In this document: piece after piece, positions 21,444 through 33,910 of the stretch
Position numbering within the stretch: position 1 is the stretch's first letter
Layout: every line of letters starts with the position of its first letter
Assembly: GCA_015501595.1 (NCBI GenBank)
Contig: JADNRX010000105.1
Location: forward strand, 1-64,000
DNA from: Hymenopellis radicata
Taxonomy: Eukaryota > Basidiomycota > Agaricomycetes > Agaricales > Physalacriaceae
Direction of reading: 5' to 3'
DNA length: 64,000 nt
The notes under the pieces: generated by a model
What the model was told of the DNA's origin: nothing
Seen by the model: the letters and a program-made list of their open reading frames with translations, nothing else
Database searches by the model: none
Position numbers and translations under genes: made by a program

Positions 21444-23328
21444 ATGATAGTCTCCAGGCTGCGTTCGGCTGGTCGGCGCCATGTACAGCGCAGGTTTCTG
21501 GAGACCTACGCACCCCTCCGCTTGGAGGGATTCCGCCGCCCTTGAAAGGAATCAAAATACTGGACTTGACACGCATCTTGGCTGGCCTACGGCAACAATG
21601 CTATTAGGCGACCTGGGTGCGGATGTTGTCAAAGTTGAACAGATAGGGAAAGGGGATGATACTAGTAGGTTCTTTGCTTGAAATTGTACCAGGAGACTGA
21701 CGGAGTTCCTTCAACACAGGATCTTGGAACCCTCCTTCAGCCCCTCTTCTTCCCGATGCCACAGAGGGTCGGCCCGAGTCCGCCTATTTCCTTGCCGTAA
21801 ATCGGAACAAGCGTTCTATTACTGTAAACTTCAAGAGCCCGGAAGGAATTGCCATCTTGCACAAGCTTGTAGCACAGTCAGATGTCCTTGTCGAGAACTT
21901 TATTTCGGGTAAACTCGCGGAAATGGGACTGGGATGGGAGGATTGGCAAGCATTTCTTTCACCGACACAGCTTCCGGCATTAAACTCCAAATCTTAGCCA
22001 CAAGATCAACCCGAAGTTAATCTACGCATCGATCACTGGTGGGTGGGTGCTTTTGAATATGACCTCGTTTCGGATATCTAAGCCGTTCGAAAACAGGATA
22101 TGGTCAAACTGGCCCGTATCGCAAAGCCGCTGGTTATGATGTGATTATCGAAGGCGAAGCAGGTTTGATGCATATGTATGTGACGGAAGATGTTCGGTGG
22201 CGTCATTAACTGAACAGCTTACAGCACTGGCGAGCCTGACCGCCCACCTGCAAAGGTCGGCGTTGCTGCGACTGATATTGCAACAGGTCTCTACACCCAT
22301 GGGGCCATCATGGCTGCGCTATTTTCACGTCAACAAACGGGAAAGGGAGTTTGGATCGATTGCAATTTATTTGAGAGCCAGGCATGTTCAATGACGACTG
22401 TCAAGAAACGAGTTTAACCACCTACGCTCCTTGATCTAGATTGCCGGACTGGCCAATATTGCGTCCAACTACCTTATCGCCGGTCAAGAAGCCTCGAGGC
22501 ATGGAACTGCTCATCCATCCATCGTGCCATACCAGGTCTTCTCGTGCAAAGATGGATTCATCATGATTGGTGCGGGAAATGATAGGCAGGTAAGTTTCTC
22601 CACTCGGCATTTGAGCGGTCTGTCGCAGTCCATTAGGCGTGTCGCAGCATGTGACCTCGATGCGGTCTACTCACAAAAACCTCCAGTTCGCCTCGTTTTG
22701 CACTAAGATACTTAATCTTCCGGATCTATCAACGGATCCCAGATTTTCCAGCAACATTAATCGCGTCCAGAATCGCGAAGAACTCGTGAAGATAATTACC
22801 GATGTTCTTATGACGAAAAATCGTGATGAATGGTTGGAAATGTTCAAGGAATTGGGTAAGTAATCTCGTTACTGGGTCTCTGATGGTAATTTATCGAACG
22901 ACGTCGTTGCAGTGTGCCCAACGGTCCGATCAATAATATTAAGGAAACCTTTGAGCACCCTCAGGTAAGTGAGCCTGTAGTATGAATGTCACGTATGAAT
23001 TAATTCATTCTGGCCAGGCATTGGCGCGAAAAGTCACTGTAGAAGTGGACGTGAGTTCCACCGGCGTCCGGTAGGAGGCGTGTTTATACTGACCCTTAAA
23101 TACAGCATCCTCGTGCAGGAAAGATTAAACTGGTCGCGCCGCCGGTCTCGTACAATGGGCAGAAAATGCCTGTACGAATGCCGCCTCCGTGCTTGTCGCA
23201 ACATACGAATGAGGTGTGCAATTTCCTCGGAGCTCTACACATGTGCTAATCGCCGTACACAGATACTCACGGAACTTGGCTACACGAAGGAGCAGATTGA
23301 CGAGCTACGCGTGCAGGGTGCTATATAG
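21444..23328 (+). CDS. Family III CoA-transferase, SUGCT-like, mitochondrial
   Basis: The closest recognised type is succinyl-CoA:glutarate CoA-transferase, within the CaiB/BaiF family. The arginine-rich N-terminus ([18 protein letters not shown]) suggests mitochondrial import. Blocks in order are [33 protein letters not shown] and [18 protein letters not shown]. They continue [43 protein letters not shown] and [16 protein letters not shown], with a C-terminal [13 protein letters not shown]. The catalytic Asp of the family should lie in the ENF to [11 protein letters not shown] region. Two breaks of one base occur near 21513-21516 (CCCC) and 21586 (CC), both explained by one lost C. Two introns appear to begin with GC instead of GT (about 21946 and 22381). 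The stop is at 23326-23328. Confidence 0.85.
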
Positions 23329-23439
23329 AGCTGATGGCCGTTTTGATGTCTTTCGGTTGATGAGGCACGAGTAGGCACGTTGCGAGTGGTTTAATGAGCC
23401 ACGGAAATCGATTAATAGTATAATGGGCCTTCAATCTCT

Positions 23440-24174
23440 ATGGCGAGCACAAAACCAGCGTCTACTTCTGAGCCAAACACACTGCCGCCATCATTGGCCC
23501 CAACTATCGATGCAGTCTCCCGAGGTGATGCACCCGCAGCCTCTGAATTACCAAGCAGTCCCGACGCCGTTGCGTCGACTGACGAGACACCAGTCGACGC
23601 TGCAGCCGAGAAAGCACCGCCGGTGCGTCGTCTCTCGTCTCTATTGTCCCGTCTCCCATCCCTTTTACTCTTCAGGCGCCGTCCTCTAGGACCAGACCGA
23701 CAATCGATATGGAACAGTTCAACCAAATTCTAGAGCTGGACGCCGATGACCCGGAATACGACTTCTCTGCGTCCATGGTCGGCGCATATTTCGGCCAGGC
23801 CATATCCACATTCGTGGAAATGGAGGAGGCTCTGTGCGTCAATTCATCTGTACCTTTGCGAGCCGCTTCTAAAAGATGATTGTGCATGTAGAGCCACCAA
23901 GAATCTGGCAAAGCTCTCGGAGCTTGGTCACTTCCTCAAAGGCTCGTCAGCGCAGCTCGGTGTGTCGCACGTCCAGGCCTCCTGCGCGAAGATTCAGCAC
24001 TATGGTCAACTCAAGGATCTGGAGAGGCACGTCGACCTCACCGACAGCGAGGCGCTGGATATGATCAGTTCTTTGATGAGTACTGTCAAGCTGGAGTACG
24101 ATACTGCAGAGGCATGGTTGAAAGATTATTTCAAGCAGAAAGGAGTCGAGGTAGTTGTTGAAGAGGTGGCGTAG
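23440..24174 (+). CDS. YPD1: Ypd1-type phosphorelay histidine phosphotransfer protein
   Basis: Ypd1 carries phosphate from hybrid histidine kinases to the Ssk1 and Skn7 response regulators in osmotic and oxidative stress signalling. Three exons fit: 23440-23622, 23676-23833 and 23892-24174. The first encodes a Pro/Ser/Ala-rich leader of about 60 residues. Exon 2 starts the HPt bundle with MEQFNQILELDADDPEY. Exon 3 holds the phospho-acceptor block GHFLKGSSAQLGV, whose His is the predicted site, followed by KIQHYGQ and the last helices ending EVVVEEVA. The length of about 207 residues is normal for basidiomycete Ypd1. Frames are clean. It lies 111 bp after the CoA-transferase on the same strand. 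Confidence 0.9.
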
Positions 24175-24377
24175 TTTATTTTGTAACAACAGACTTTCAT
24201 TTCTAGTTACTCTCATCGAATGGACTTGAAATTTCTCATAATTCAGGATTCCCGGGCAAGCATGTTCTTTTAAAATCACTTTCAAGATCGACCTCGATGT
24301 TGACGGCGTGCTGACGCGTGGGAGACTAGCTCGGCGGTATCGGCGGAAGGTGTCAGCCAGTTTACACCCAGACGTCC

Positions 24378-24721
24378 ATGTCTCTTCGAAGGTCGGGACT
24401 GCAGAAGGATGTCCTAGGTTTATACAGGCGGTACGCGCTGCTATCGGATCTGCTGCATCAATGCTTAAAACTCTTCGCAGCGCCTTACGCATGGTCCGTA
24501 CGAAGCCCCCCTCGACGCGTCCCAAATTTCTCTTATTTGTTCGCTACACGTTCCACCACAATGCGACGACCGTGTCGCCTCGAAACCTCAGCGTTATAGA
24601 ACATCTTCTCAGACAAGGAAAGAAACAGCTGGAAATGTACGAGGATGCGTCCGTGAAGGACTGTTGGGTGTCGAATGAAATGACAACTTGGGACGAGGCT
24701 CGTCGGAACTCTGCATTGTAG
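24378..24721 (+). CDS. SDHAF1: SDHAF1/Sdh6, LYR-motif assembly factor of succinate dehydrogenase
   Basis: This small matrix protein helps insert iron-sulfur clusters into the Sdh2 subunit of complex II. Exon 1 (24378-24430) encodes MSLRRSGLQKDVLGLYRR, with the LYR tripeptide in the expected place near the N-terminus. A 50-nt intron (24431-24480) splits the following Arg codon. Exon 2 (24481-24721) continues RALRMVRTKP, then FLLFVRYTFHHNATTVSPR, IEHLLRQGKKQLEMYED and a C-terminal tail. The length of about 97 residues and the order LYR, then RYxF, then IEHLLRxGxKQLE match the family. It is convergent with the uL29m gene, with the two stops about 100 bp apart. SDHAF4 lies 28 kb away in the same window. 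Confidence 0.88.
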
Positions 24722-24819
24722 GATTCGGCGCTACACTACCACAGACATATCTCCAATCGCGTCCAGCTTGTGTATTATATGATATGTAGGAAGGTGGAAT
24801 AATCAGCAAATAAGACGCT

Positions 24820-25679
24820 CTACTCGGCTGTTTGTGTCTGCACTGCAGTTGACTTTTTCTTCTTCCAACGCATCTTGGTTTTCCCCGCTGGCTGTTCCTC
24901 CGTTCCGAGCGCTTTGAGAGCCGCTTCGCGGTGCTGTCTACGCCTGGCGGTCCTCACAACCCTAGCAGCGCCTCGGTGCTGCTGTTCTAGCAACTTCTGC
25001 TTTTTAGGAGCAAGAGATTTCCGTTTCCGATATTCTCTATCAATCATATAATCCGCTTTGAGGACGTCGTGGACAGCGGAATCCATCTCGTGCTCCTTAT
25101 ACTCTTCTGTGAGCTTCACAGCACCGAGATACGCTAGGCGACGCTCGTTCATCACGACTTTGATGCGTGCCATGCTTTTTCGAACCTGAAGGGAATAAGA
25201 ACGCGAACTAGAGAAATCAAGAGTGAACGCACATCCGTTTTCCTCCAGCCAAGCCAGATTCCCTCTTTCATTGCGCCTAGTCGCAGCATTTCATGCTTCT
25301 GGGTGGCTAAGAGGTTCCTTTCTCGGAGGAGGACGTACCACAGGACGTGGAGATCCTGGAAGCTCTTGAGCCGGAGTTCAGATGCCTGCCAAGCGCGACC
25401 TAATACACCTCAGCTCGACGAGACAGCACCAGAAAGAAGACACTCACCTCCTTTCTCCGCAACGTCCTGCTCAAACTTTCCACCTACTGTCTCGTATTTT
25501 CCGTTTCTCTCCCTGAAAAAGGCATACAGGCCATGGTCGTTGCGCACTGGAATAGCATCTGCTCTAGTTGGGACGTATTCTTCGACCGCGCCATCTTCGG
25601 GAACAATGGTCGCTAATGCCCGTTTAGATAGAAGCTGTGGGCAGCGCCATCGAGTCGCGCTTCGGAGTAACGAGAACAT
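24820..25679 (-). CDS. MRPL47: Mitochondrial ribosomal protein uL29m (MRP-L47)
   Basis: This is a structural protein of the large mitoribosomal subunit, at the exit tunnel. Three exons on the minus strand: the first encodes [18 protein letters not shown], a typical import presequence, and [17 protein letters not shown]. The second holds the MRP-L47 core [31 protein letters not shown] and [15 protein letters not shown]. The third holds [20 protein letters not shown] and a basic C-terminal tail ending [12 protein letters not shown] 25679 is chosen because the upstream in-frame codon is not ATG. All junctions are in frame. It is divergent from RAD50 with 113 bp between starts. Confidence 0.9.
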
Positions 25680-25792
25680 GGACGAGAGCAAACAGCTCAC
25701 TTCCTTTTTCGGCCAATAGTTTTGGATTATTATTTTGGCTTTGTCGCGGCTCCGGTCCTTAAGTCTCTCTTCCTTTAATTCACGCGTACGGG
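25680..25792. promoter_or_regulatory. Shared divergent promoter of MRPL47 and RAD50
   Basis: Only 113 bp lie between the ATG of the mitoribosomal gene (minus) and that of RAD50 (plus), so both promoters must lie here or inside the genes. No clear TATA box is visible. A CT-rich tract precedes the RAD50 ATG. Confidence 0.5.
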
Positions 25793-28700
25793 ATGGCGTC
25801 CCTCAATAAGCTTGCCATCCGTGGCATTCGGTCATTCGACGACAAGCAAATCGCAGTTATTGAGTTCTTCTCTCCCGTCACTGTCATCGTTGGCCACAAC
25901 GGTAGTGGCAAGACGACAATCATCGAATGCCTCAAGTATGCGACAACCGGGGACCAGCCACCCAATACTCGCGGTGGCGCGTTCGTGCACGATCCGAAGA
26001 TGGCGAATGAGAAAGAGGTGAAGGCTCAGGTCAAACTGCGTTTCCACGCTGCCAATGGCACGCGAATGCTCGCGGTGCGAAACCTCAGTGTTACCGCAAA
26101 AAAGACGACTGGGTTGACGATGAAGACGCTGGAAGGCATCCTGGCTCTGGCGGATGCTAACGTGGAGAAGGGTGGCAAGGTCAGGTCCATTGAGACATCC
26201 AACACAACGCGCTGATATTCGCATAGCGTGGCGTCATCTCAACCAAGTGTGCAGAGCTTGATACGGAAATCCCTCAGCTTCTAGGCGTATCCAAGTCGGT
26301 TCTCGAAAACGTCATTTTTTGCCACCAGGAAGAATCATATTGGCCACTTTCGGAGCCGTCGACGTTGAAGAAGAAGTTTGATGATATATTCGAGGCTACA
26401 AAGTATTTGACATTCCCACTCGTCTTGCTACATAGCTGATCATAACTAGATATACGAAAGCTCTGGACAATATCAAAGCTCTTCGCAAAGACCGCGTTTC
26501 TGAGCTGAAAGCAGAGAAAGAACACCTCGAGGGTCTGCGACGCGAAAAGGCCCACGCCGACAAACTGCGGAATACTATCTCCGATTTGCAGGCGACGATA
26601 TCTTCAAAAGAGATTGAATACGAAGAGACTACGAAGGCCTACAATGAAATGTCTCTCGCAAATGCCAAGTTCTACGAGTACTCGACAAAGTTCCGTGAAA
26701 AGTACAAAGACATCGAGCTCTTATCAGAGAACATCAAGCTTTTCGAGACCCAAATGAACGAAGCGAAGATGAATTTGCAGGCCGAGCTTCCCGGTACCAT
26801 TGCTGCTTTCCGATTCGTACTCCATCGGTTATAACCATTTACAGGAAGCGAAGAGGAGCTGAAAACGCAGCGCGACAACATCGCCGGAACGATCGAAGCA
26901 CGAAAGCAGAAGCTTACCGAGGAGAAAGCTCATCTCGATGACCTCGAGGAAGAGCTGGTCAGTCTTCGTAAACAACAGAAGGAGCTCAACAAGCGTCATG
27001 GTGAACTGACGTCTTCAGTGAATGTACGCCGGGCTGCTTTCTCTTGATATTGAATCTCACACATCAACGTCAGGCGCAAAAGCAACGAATTGAAGATCGT
27101 GACCAATTAGTCCTCGAACTTGGTAACAAACATAGCATCAAGGGCTATGTTGCTCCTCTGGAAGCTGCAAAATATCTCGAGTTCAAATCGCGCCTGGAGG
27201 ATCTCTCGGCCAAACAGAAGAGTGTGGTGAGCAGGTTGAAGGTTTGTCCTTTTTTTCGACTTCGCCGCTGGTATTTACACTCCCGATGCGTAGAGTGAGG
27301 ACAAAACCAAGCAGGATGAATACACGAATAAACGGCTCGAACTCAGTAGCATAGCTGAGAAGCACAGAGCGGACGCAAGCAGCTCTCGTCAGCGTATCGT
27401 ACGTCTCCAAATCCTTAGCAACGTCTGTGCCAACCCATGTATTATCGACAGACAGAGGCAGGGCAGAAGATCAAACAGTTTGAAACGGAGTCCGAACAGC
27501 TAGAGGGTCATTCTCTTGACCTTGATACTCTTCGCGGCAACATGGAGGAAAAGAACGAGCACTTCAAGAAGGTCACGTCAGCTATCTCGGCAGCCAAGTA
27601 CGACGTTCAGATTGCCGACAAGTCATCCAAGATACAGGACCTTGAGCGTCAGCGCGAGGTGATCAACAGCGAGATGAGGGCCCTCAACTCTCAAGGGAAC
27701 TCTCGTGCTAAATTGGAATTGAAGCGCGGCGAGGTTCGAACGAAGACGGCGGAAATCAAACAAACGTTAGTTCGATTTAGGTGTCTCGACTGTTGCTAAT
27801 AAGTGTTCATGGCAGTGTCGACAAGATCAACGTCAAATATCGTGCCATCACGAAGAAAGACGTCAAGATAGAGACTGCCGTGGCCGATGTGGACCGCCTG
27901 CTGGCGTGAGTCGTTTGAACTCTATTTGCGTACCTGCCTGACGAGCTCTATATAGTGAATCGGAGGATAAACTGGCACACGCTGAAGCAGAGGCAGCTAG
28001 TGTAAATCAGTCGCTTCAACACGGACAAGCCAACTTGTCCAACTCGCAAACTCAAATGAAGAAAAAGCAGGCTGATCTGAAAGGTAAATAGCCATGCATC
28101 TAAGACGAAGCCACCAGTGAAGATTCGTATTAGCTGCTGAAAAGGAGTTATCTGCCGGTGTGGACGTTCCCTTGGAAGAGGCTGTCAAGGATGCGACTCA
28201 TGAACTTGACGTTTTGAGCTCGTATGTGTTCTCTCATCCGAAGAGCGACACGGGACTTACTTCCGTCAGGGCAAAGGGAACCTATTTGGTTTACGAGCGT
28301 TTGCTAAGGTCAGGGCAGACGTCCAAGAAATGCACACTATGCGATCGACACCTGGACGACAAGGCCTTCAAGCACTATGAGTCTTTCGTGTGTCACTGTT
28401 GTCACTTTTGTCGGTTGTTATTGACTGGTCTCGTAGCTCCAATCTTCCATGAAAAAAGCTTCTCCAGACTCCCTCGAGGACGATTTAAAATCGATCAATG
28501 ATTGGACGAAAGAACTTGGGAGGTTGCAGGAACTCATGCCTGTTCAGAACAAGATCAAGGAGCTGAAGGAGAAGGATATTCCAACACTCGAAACTGAAAT
28601 CAAAAGGTTGGATTCGGAAGTTTCGTCTGCTGGTAGGAAAGCCCAAACGGTATGAGCGCAATGGACCTTTTTCTCACATTCTGACCCGGCTAGGCCGACG

Positions 28701-30785
28701 ACGCCGTCGCTGCTTTGAAGAGACAGGTCAAAGACGTCCAAACGCTGCAGGTCAACGCCAAGAATGTCCTTCGGCTCCAGAAGGAAATTCAAGTGCTGAA
28801 CGAGGAAACTGAAAGTTTGGTCAATGAACTTGCAGCGTCTGGTTCTACGAAAACCATCGATGATGTCCAGACAGAGCTTGACGAGATCTCGACACAAATG
28901 TTCGTGCCCTGTCTTCATTCACGGAACACTTTCTCACCCAAATACAGCCAAAGACTAGATCGTGATAGGACAAATGTCATGAAAGAGAGGGACTACCAGA
29001 CGAAGAGGCAACATACTCTCGAAACCGAGGTTAGCCAGATGCAGCTCAAAGAGGCAAAGTTGCAAGCCAAGATCAAAGAACGGGAAGACCTCCAGACTCG
29101 GATCGAATCCATGAAGAAGGATATTGTCATCTACACTCAGCGTGCAAAGGCGCGTCATCAAAGGCCTTGTCTATTCCATCTAATACTTCTTCGCAGGAGG
29201 CGGAGGCGGCACTCAAAGAGGCCCAAGCACCCATCGACGAGCTGACATCTGAATACGAGGTTGCGCAGAAGGCTCTAACGGCGGAGATCAATCAAGCACA
29301 ATCTCTTGCCGAATCTCTCGCTCAGAGTGTCGACAAGCTGGAAATGGCGAGTAAAGAGATTGAGCGGTAAGCCCTGATGTGCTACATCAAGCTACTGCAG
29401 CAAATGAACAACCGTCTAGGTACATAAAGCAAAGGATCCCTTCCAAGATGAAAGATTGCCAAGACCAGCTTGCCTCATGCGACGAGCAGATCGAGGATTG
29501 TACTCGCAGCATCTCAACCTCTCGAGAGCAGATTTCGAGCATAGAGCGGGAGATCGGTGGCGCTGATGCCAAACGAGCGAATTACCAGGAAAATATCCGT
29601 GTTCGACAGCTTGCATCCCAGATAGCCGAAGCTCGACAGAAGATCGCCGGGTTTGATTTGGAAGAAGCTTCTAGGGCTCGCCGGAACTTTGAAGAGAAGT
29701 ACAGCGGCGAGAAGGAAAAGGAGACCAAGTTGCATGGTACCGTAAGTTTGCCTCACGTTCGTTCGTACTTTTTCTTGATAAGTGGTTAGTGCGCACACCT
29801 TCAAGGAGAGTTGAAGTCCTTGCAAGCACAGCTAAAGGCTTCGCAAAAAGACATGAAGGAGTTCAAAGACATTGATCAGAAGTACACTGATCAACTGGTC
29901 AAAGTCAAGGTGCGTCAAGCTACGCGAAAGGTGGGGCGTAACTAATAAAATCTTCAGATGTCTGACGTTGCGAACAACGATCTCGAGCTGTACGCTAAAG
30001 CACTAGACAAGTACGCCGCCTTCCTAATGATGTTGCGTGTATCTGATAACAGCAACAGCGCCATCATGAAGTACCATGGTTTGAAGATGGAGGAGGTCAA
30101 CACGACTATGCGGCACCTGTGGAATCGCACCTACCAGGGAACCGGTAATATTCGCGCTTTCGGGCATTCTTGTCAGACCTGACATGTTCCCAGACATCGA
30201 CGGCATCAAGATACGATCGGACGTTGAAGGCGGAGCCTCCAAGCGATCCTACAATTATCGGGTACAGTAACTTTCTATGACTTGAACGGACCTCTCATAT
30301 ATCCTTTGTAGGTCGTCATGACTAAGGACCAGGTAGAGATGGACATGCGTGGACGATGTTCGGCCGGCCAGAAGATGCTTGCATCTATCATCATTAGGTT
30401 AGCGTTGTCAGATTCGTTTGGTCAGAACTGTGGTATTCTTGCGCTGGATGAGCCGACAAACGCCTTGGATCGAGAGAACATTGATGCCTTGGCGGCTAGT
30501 CTTGTTGAGTGAGTCTCCTTTCGTCGGTGTTTATTCCGATCTCTTATCTTCACTCCCACCCCAAGTATCATCGAGGAGCGCAAGAACCAGTCCAACTTCC
30601 AGCTCATCATCATCACACACGACGAAACCTTCCTTGCCAAGCTTGGTCAAAACAATGTCATGCAGCATTACTGGTGTGTGAAGCGTCTTATCAATCGATA
30701 TGCTATATACTCATTGCCCTTTAGGCGAGTCACCAGGGATGCTCGACAGAAGTCAATTATCGAACGCCAAAATTTCGGCGTGTAA
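25793..30785 (+). CDS. RAD50: RAD50, Mre11 complex ATPase
   Basis: RAD50 is the SMC-like ATPase of the Mre11-Rad50-Nbs1 complex, which tethers and processes DNA double-strand breaks and acts at telomeres. The start [15 protein letters not shown] leads to Walker [21 protein letters not shown] and the Q-loop block [11 protein letters not shown]. Long heptad coiled coils follow on both sides of the zinc hook [10 protein letters not shown] (CxxC at 28331-28342). The C-terminal lobe has [15 protein letters not shown], the signature [20 protein letters not shown], Walker [15 protein letters not shown] and the H-loop [11 protein letters not shown]. It ends [13 protein letters not shown] with TAA at 30783-30785. 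About twenty introns of 45-60 nt fit, and the junctions I traced keep frame. The protein is near the usual 1,300 residues. This gene is complete and clean. Confidence 0.95.
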
Positions 30786-31435
30786 CCGCCTGGAGATTTC
30801 ATGTTATCAACTCTATTCTACGTACGTTAAATTATCGGACATTGCTGTATCATCTGTATCACCACCCATTTGCATGCTTCTCGTACAGAACCTGGTGCCA
30901 TTCACCCTGGTGACTCTGTGGAGTCATTCGTAATGTTTGCATTACCTGTGCCTTGTGAGACAGGTGTGTTCGTAGATTGTGCCACCTGACCTGCGAGGCG
31001 GGAGAGAATGCTTCTCGAAGTCCCGGTCCTCGGAATGCTGTTTGGGCTGACTGAGGTATCCGTTCAGCCCGGAAGGTGAACGATACCTTGTCGATACGCA
31101 CAAAGCTACTGAATACTAGACGTTCTGACGAGAGAGATTGCACTGCCGAATAGCGATTTGACGTGAAAATTAGTAGGTGTCAATTCCTGCTTTCAGATTC
31201 GATTTATACGCAACCCTGGCGCCGAATTGCAGTGGGTCTGATCTGTCGTACTCTACGGACTCTGGAAAACGTTCCACGACGTGTCAAACGCTTTATGGAT
31301 ATAGTGCGGCTTTACTTTATATTCACACTTAACACGGATAGTGGGATGTTCCATTTGTGAAGTCTACCAAGTGACAGTGGCGAGTTCTATATAATGCTCC
31401 AACGCTAGCGCTAAGCGCTTTCCCCAGGATCGGGG
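30786..31435. other. Intergenic, no feature seen
   Basis: These 650 bp between RAD50 and the next gene hold only short unsupported frames on both strands. I see no repeat or RNA gene in them. Confidence 0.4.
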
Positions 31436-33210
31436 ATGGGTGTCTTTCCCAACAGCCACAGACGCAATGGGAGCTCCTTCCACCGACTTCGGTCGTTCCA
31501 TCTCGCGCCCGGTGTCGAAGAAGGCGCGCCCCCTCCCCTCCGTTCTGTCTTTCCCACACCATCGCCCAATCCTTCTCGCAGTCGCTCATTCTTTTCTTTC
31601 GCCAATAAGCCGGCAGTCGCGAAATCAGTCTCGGTATCGCGTTCACGTCTCTCTCGTACATGGCTCGTCCCACGGAACGCATCCGTGCCCATCCCCCCAG
31701 GGTTCATCATCGCCCTTAGCGTGATTCTCTCTCTTCTCTTCATCGTCATTCTTGCATGCACGTTCCGCGGGGCACAGGCGGGCGAGCCGCCGTTCAAGAA
31801 ACTGTTGGATAGTCTGGCGAAGACTACCCCCGGAGTGAGTTCAAGTTGGCATATGACGGGAATTGAAGCTCATTTGGCCTTGTCAGGTTGTTTTAATAGG
31901 CGATAACGTTGACGTGGACGTGGATGAACCGTCTGTTACCATTCGTTGGTCGATTGTGGCATGCGGGACGGACTTTATGCTCCCAGGCTCGAACGGCACC
32001 CATGGAAGTAGTCTTTGCGGACTGCCGAACATGGCGTTATCCATCTTTGTTGATGGGTTAGCACTCACCTTGATCGTTGCAGCAGCTTGGACTGATTGAC
32101 ATCCAGAAAGGACACCCCCACAGCATTGTATGACCCCGCTGACATACCGTTCAACAAAGATACCGGATTGAGGAGAAGGTTAGTACCGGTGTTATGTTCT
32201 GTTAATGTTTCGCTGAATGGGTTCGATTAGCGTCCAGAACTTGGTTCAGTTCGACTCGGACCACGACCTTGACGTTCACAAAGCGCGTTTATATCCCTTT
32301 GACACGTACTTTTTGTCAAGTAGCATCCGTCTCGCCTCGCCGACGTCCAATGCCAGTTCCACAAGCCCTTCCTTCTCACCTGTTTCTCCTTCGACTGCCC
32401 CAGAACAAGAAAAACCCATACCAATCCAGAGGCTCGTAACACTCGACGTAGTAACAAACTTTGATATCAACACACACGATGTGGAGAGTTACGAGCTCGA
32501 TCCAGCCGCTGGCAATATTCCTACACGGTAAACTCCCGCGTCTTGTTATATCGTCGTGCTCATCAAGATCCAGGGACATCGACATGACTATTCGTCGACC
32601 AGCTGAAGCACGTACCATCTGCCTTCTTCTCTTCGGTGTCTCTTGGGTATTGACTCATGTGTCCATTGGGCACGTTCTACTTGCAAGACGTCTCACGGCC
32701 GCGAAGCCCGTGCTGAAGCATCTCGCTGCGGCTGGTGCGATATTGGTGGCGCTTCCTCACATCAGAAATAGCATGCCAGACGCACCAGGATTGGACGGCT
32801 TTCTTATCGGTACGTACCGTTCTATTTGAACGTCTGCTTCGGACTGAGAGAGGATGTCTGCAGATACAATCGGCTTCTTCCCGCAGATGATCATCACTGG
32901 AACGTGTATCGTCGCCCTGCTGCTCATTGTTGTCTCTCGAGAACTCTCCAACACCTCTGACGGTCTTATCCATCTTCCGAAGCTTTCGTCCATGCCGCCA
33001 ACACCGCTCCCAGTGTTCACCGGTGAAACAAAGCCTCCAAGTCCGACCGTGGGCACGTCAGGGGAGATGACGAGGTATGAGATGGATAGGGTGATGAAGC
33101 ATCTCAAAGGACAATACGTCTTCCCACCGCTTCCGCCTGTTCCTTCTAGTCCAACTCGCGGGGTGCACAGAAGGGTGATGACTGTGGTACCCCGGTCAAA
33201 GAATATTTAG
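31436..33210 (+). CDS. Multi-pass membrane protein, DUF4436-like
   Basis: The function is unknown. The N-terminal cytoplasmic segment (about 85 residues) is rich in Ser, Pro and Arg. A helix follows, IIALSVILSLLFIVILACTF. The luminal or extracellular part includes VDEPSVTIRWSIVACG, CGLPNMALSIFVDG, FDTYFLSSSIRLASP and LVTLDVVTNFDI. After an intron come three more helices, around ICLLLFGVSWVLTHVSIGHV, a middle one, and FFPQMIITGTCIVALLLIV. The tail is Pro-rich and ends RRVMTVVPRSKNI. The pattern of a large beta-rich loop (IRWSIVACG, FDTY) followed by three C-terminal helices is what I know as DUF4436. The family call is tentative. About six introns join in frame. Confidence 0.6.
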
Positions 33211-33523
33211 TTTACTATCTGACCGTCACGTTCTTTTCGAATTCTCACCTGCAGTGTGGCGTGCTTCCGTACGATCACATTGTTGCACTCTTTACTTACC
33301 TACACTCCTTAACAACCATTCCCTCCTTTATCAGACTTGTCTCAATCGGACCACAGGTGTACATTAATGTGTAAAACCTTCATGCAGACTTTACAGTTCA
33401 CAGTCCGCAACCAGTATACTTACTCAGTGTAGGGTCGTTCAGTGGTGATGAGGTATCTCTATTGTGGCGCATGAGACCTAACTTTAACTTTCCAGCAGCA
33501 CCACGCTACAATGGGCACAGCAC
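33211..33523. other. Intergenic 3' flank
   Basis: This is AT-rich spacer between the DUF4436-like gene and the first MITE. It holds no coding signal. The left target duplication of the MITE is its last eight bases. Confidence 0.4.
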
Positions 33524-33866
33524 TAGGGTGGCGCAGTAAACCTCCGGGGGGTGTTAGTAACGGTATTGATACCGACCCCCCAGGAGGCCCTGGTTTTGAA
33601 ACCGTTACTAACGGTTTCGATACCGGCACGTGCTTTTACCTCGTGATGTGGCGCACCGCTCGCCGCCCTCCGCCCGCCCTTATCCCGCCACTTTCTGCTT
33701 GCCTGAGTGCCAGCGCGCCATCACATGAATTTGTCACGTGTTGGTATTGAAACTGTACTGAATCACTACTGATACCTCAGCCGAGGTTTCAATACCGTAT
33801 CAATACCGTTACTAACCGCAGTAAACCCGAGGTGTATCAAAACCTAGGGTTTACTTCACCACCCTA
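33524..33866. mobile_element. hAT-like MITE, copy 1, with 8-bp target duplication
   Basis: A 343-bp non-autonomous element. The left end TAGGGTGGCGCAGTAAACC and the inverted right end TAGGGTGGTGAAGTAAACC match at 17 of 19 positions. The exact 8-bp repeat CACAGCAC flanks it at 33516-33523 and 33867-33874. The interior is packed with small palindromic units (GGTATTGATACC-like, GTTACTAAC, TTTGAAACC) near both ends, and each half carries a CACGTG. There is no coding capacity. The 8-bp duplication, TAGGG ends and subterminal repeats are the hallmarks of hAT-superfamily derivatives. A short ORF inside it (33511-33750) is a chance frame. Confidence 0.85.
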
Positions 33867-33910
33867 CACAGCACTGAGCAAGCAACACGGTCCAGAGAGT
33901 GCCAGGAAGA

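Noticed and set aside
33511..33750. ORF of 79 codons within the first MITE
   Set aside because: The frame spans the inverted end and repeat units of a non-coding element and has no family features.
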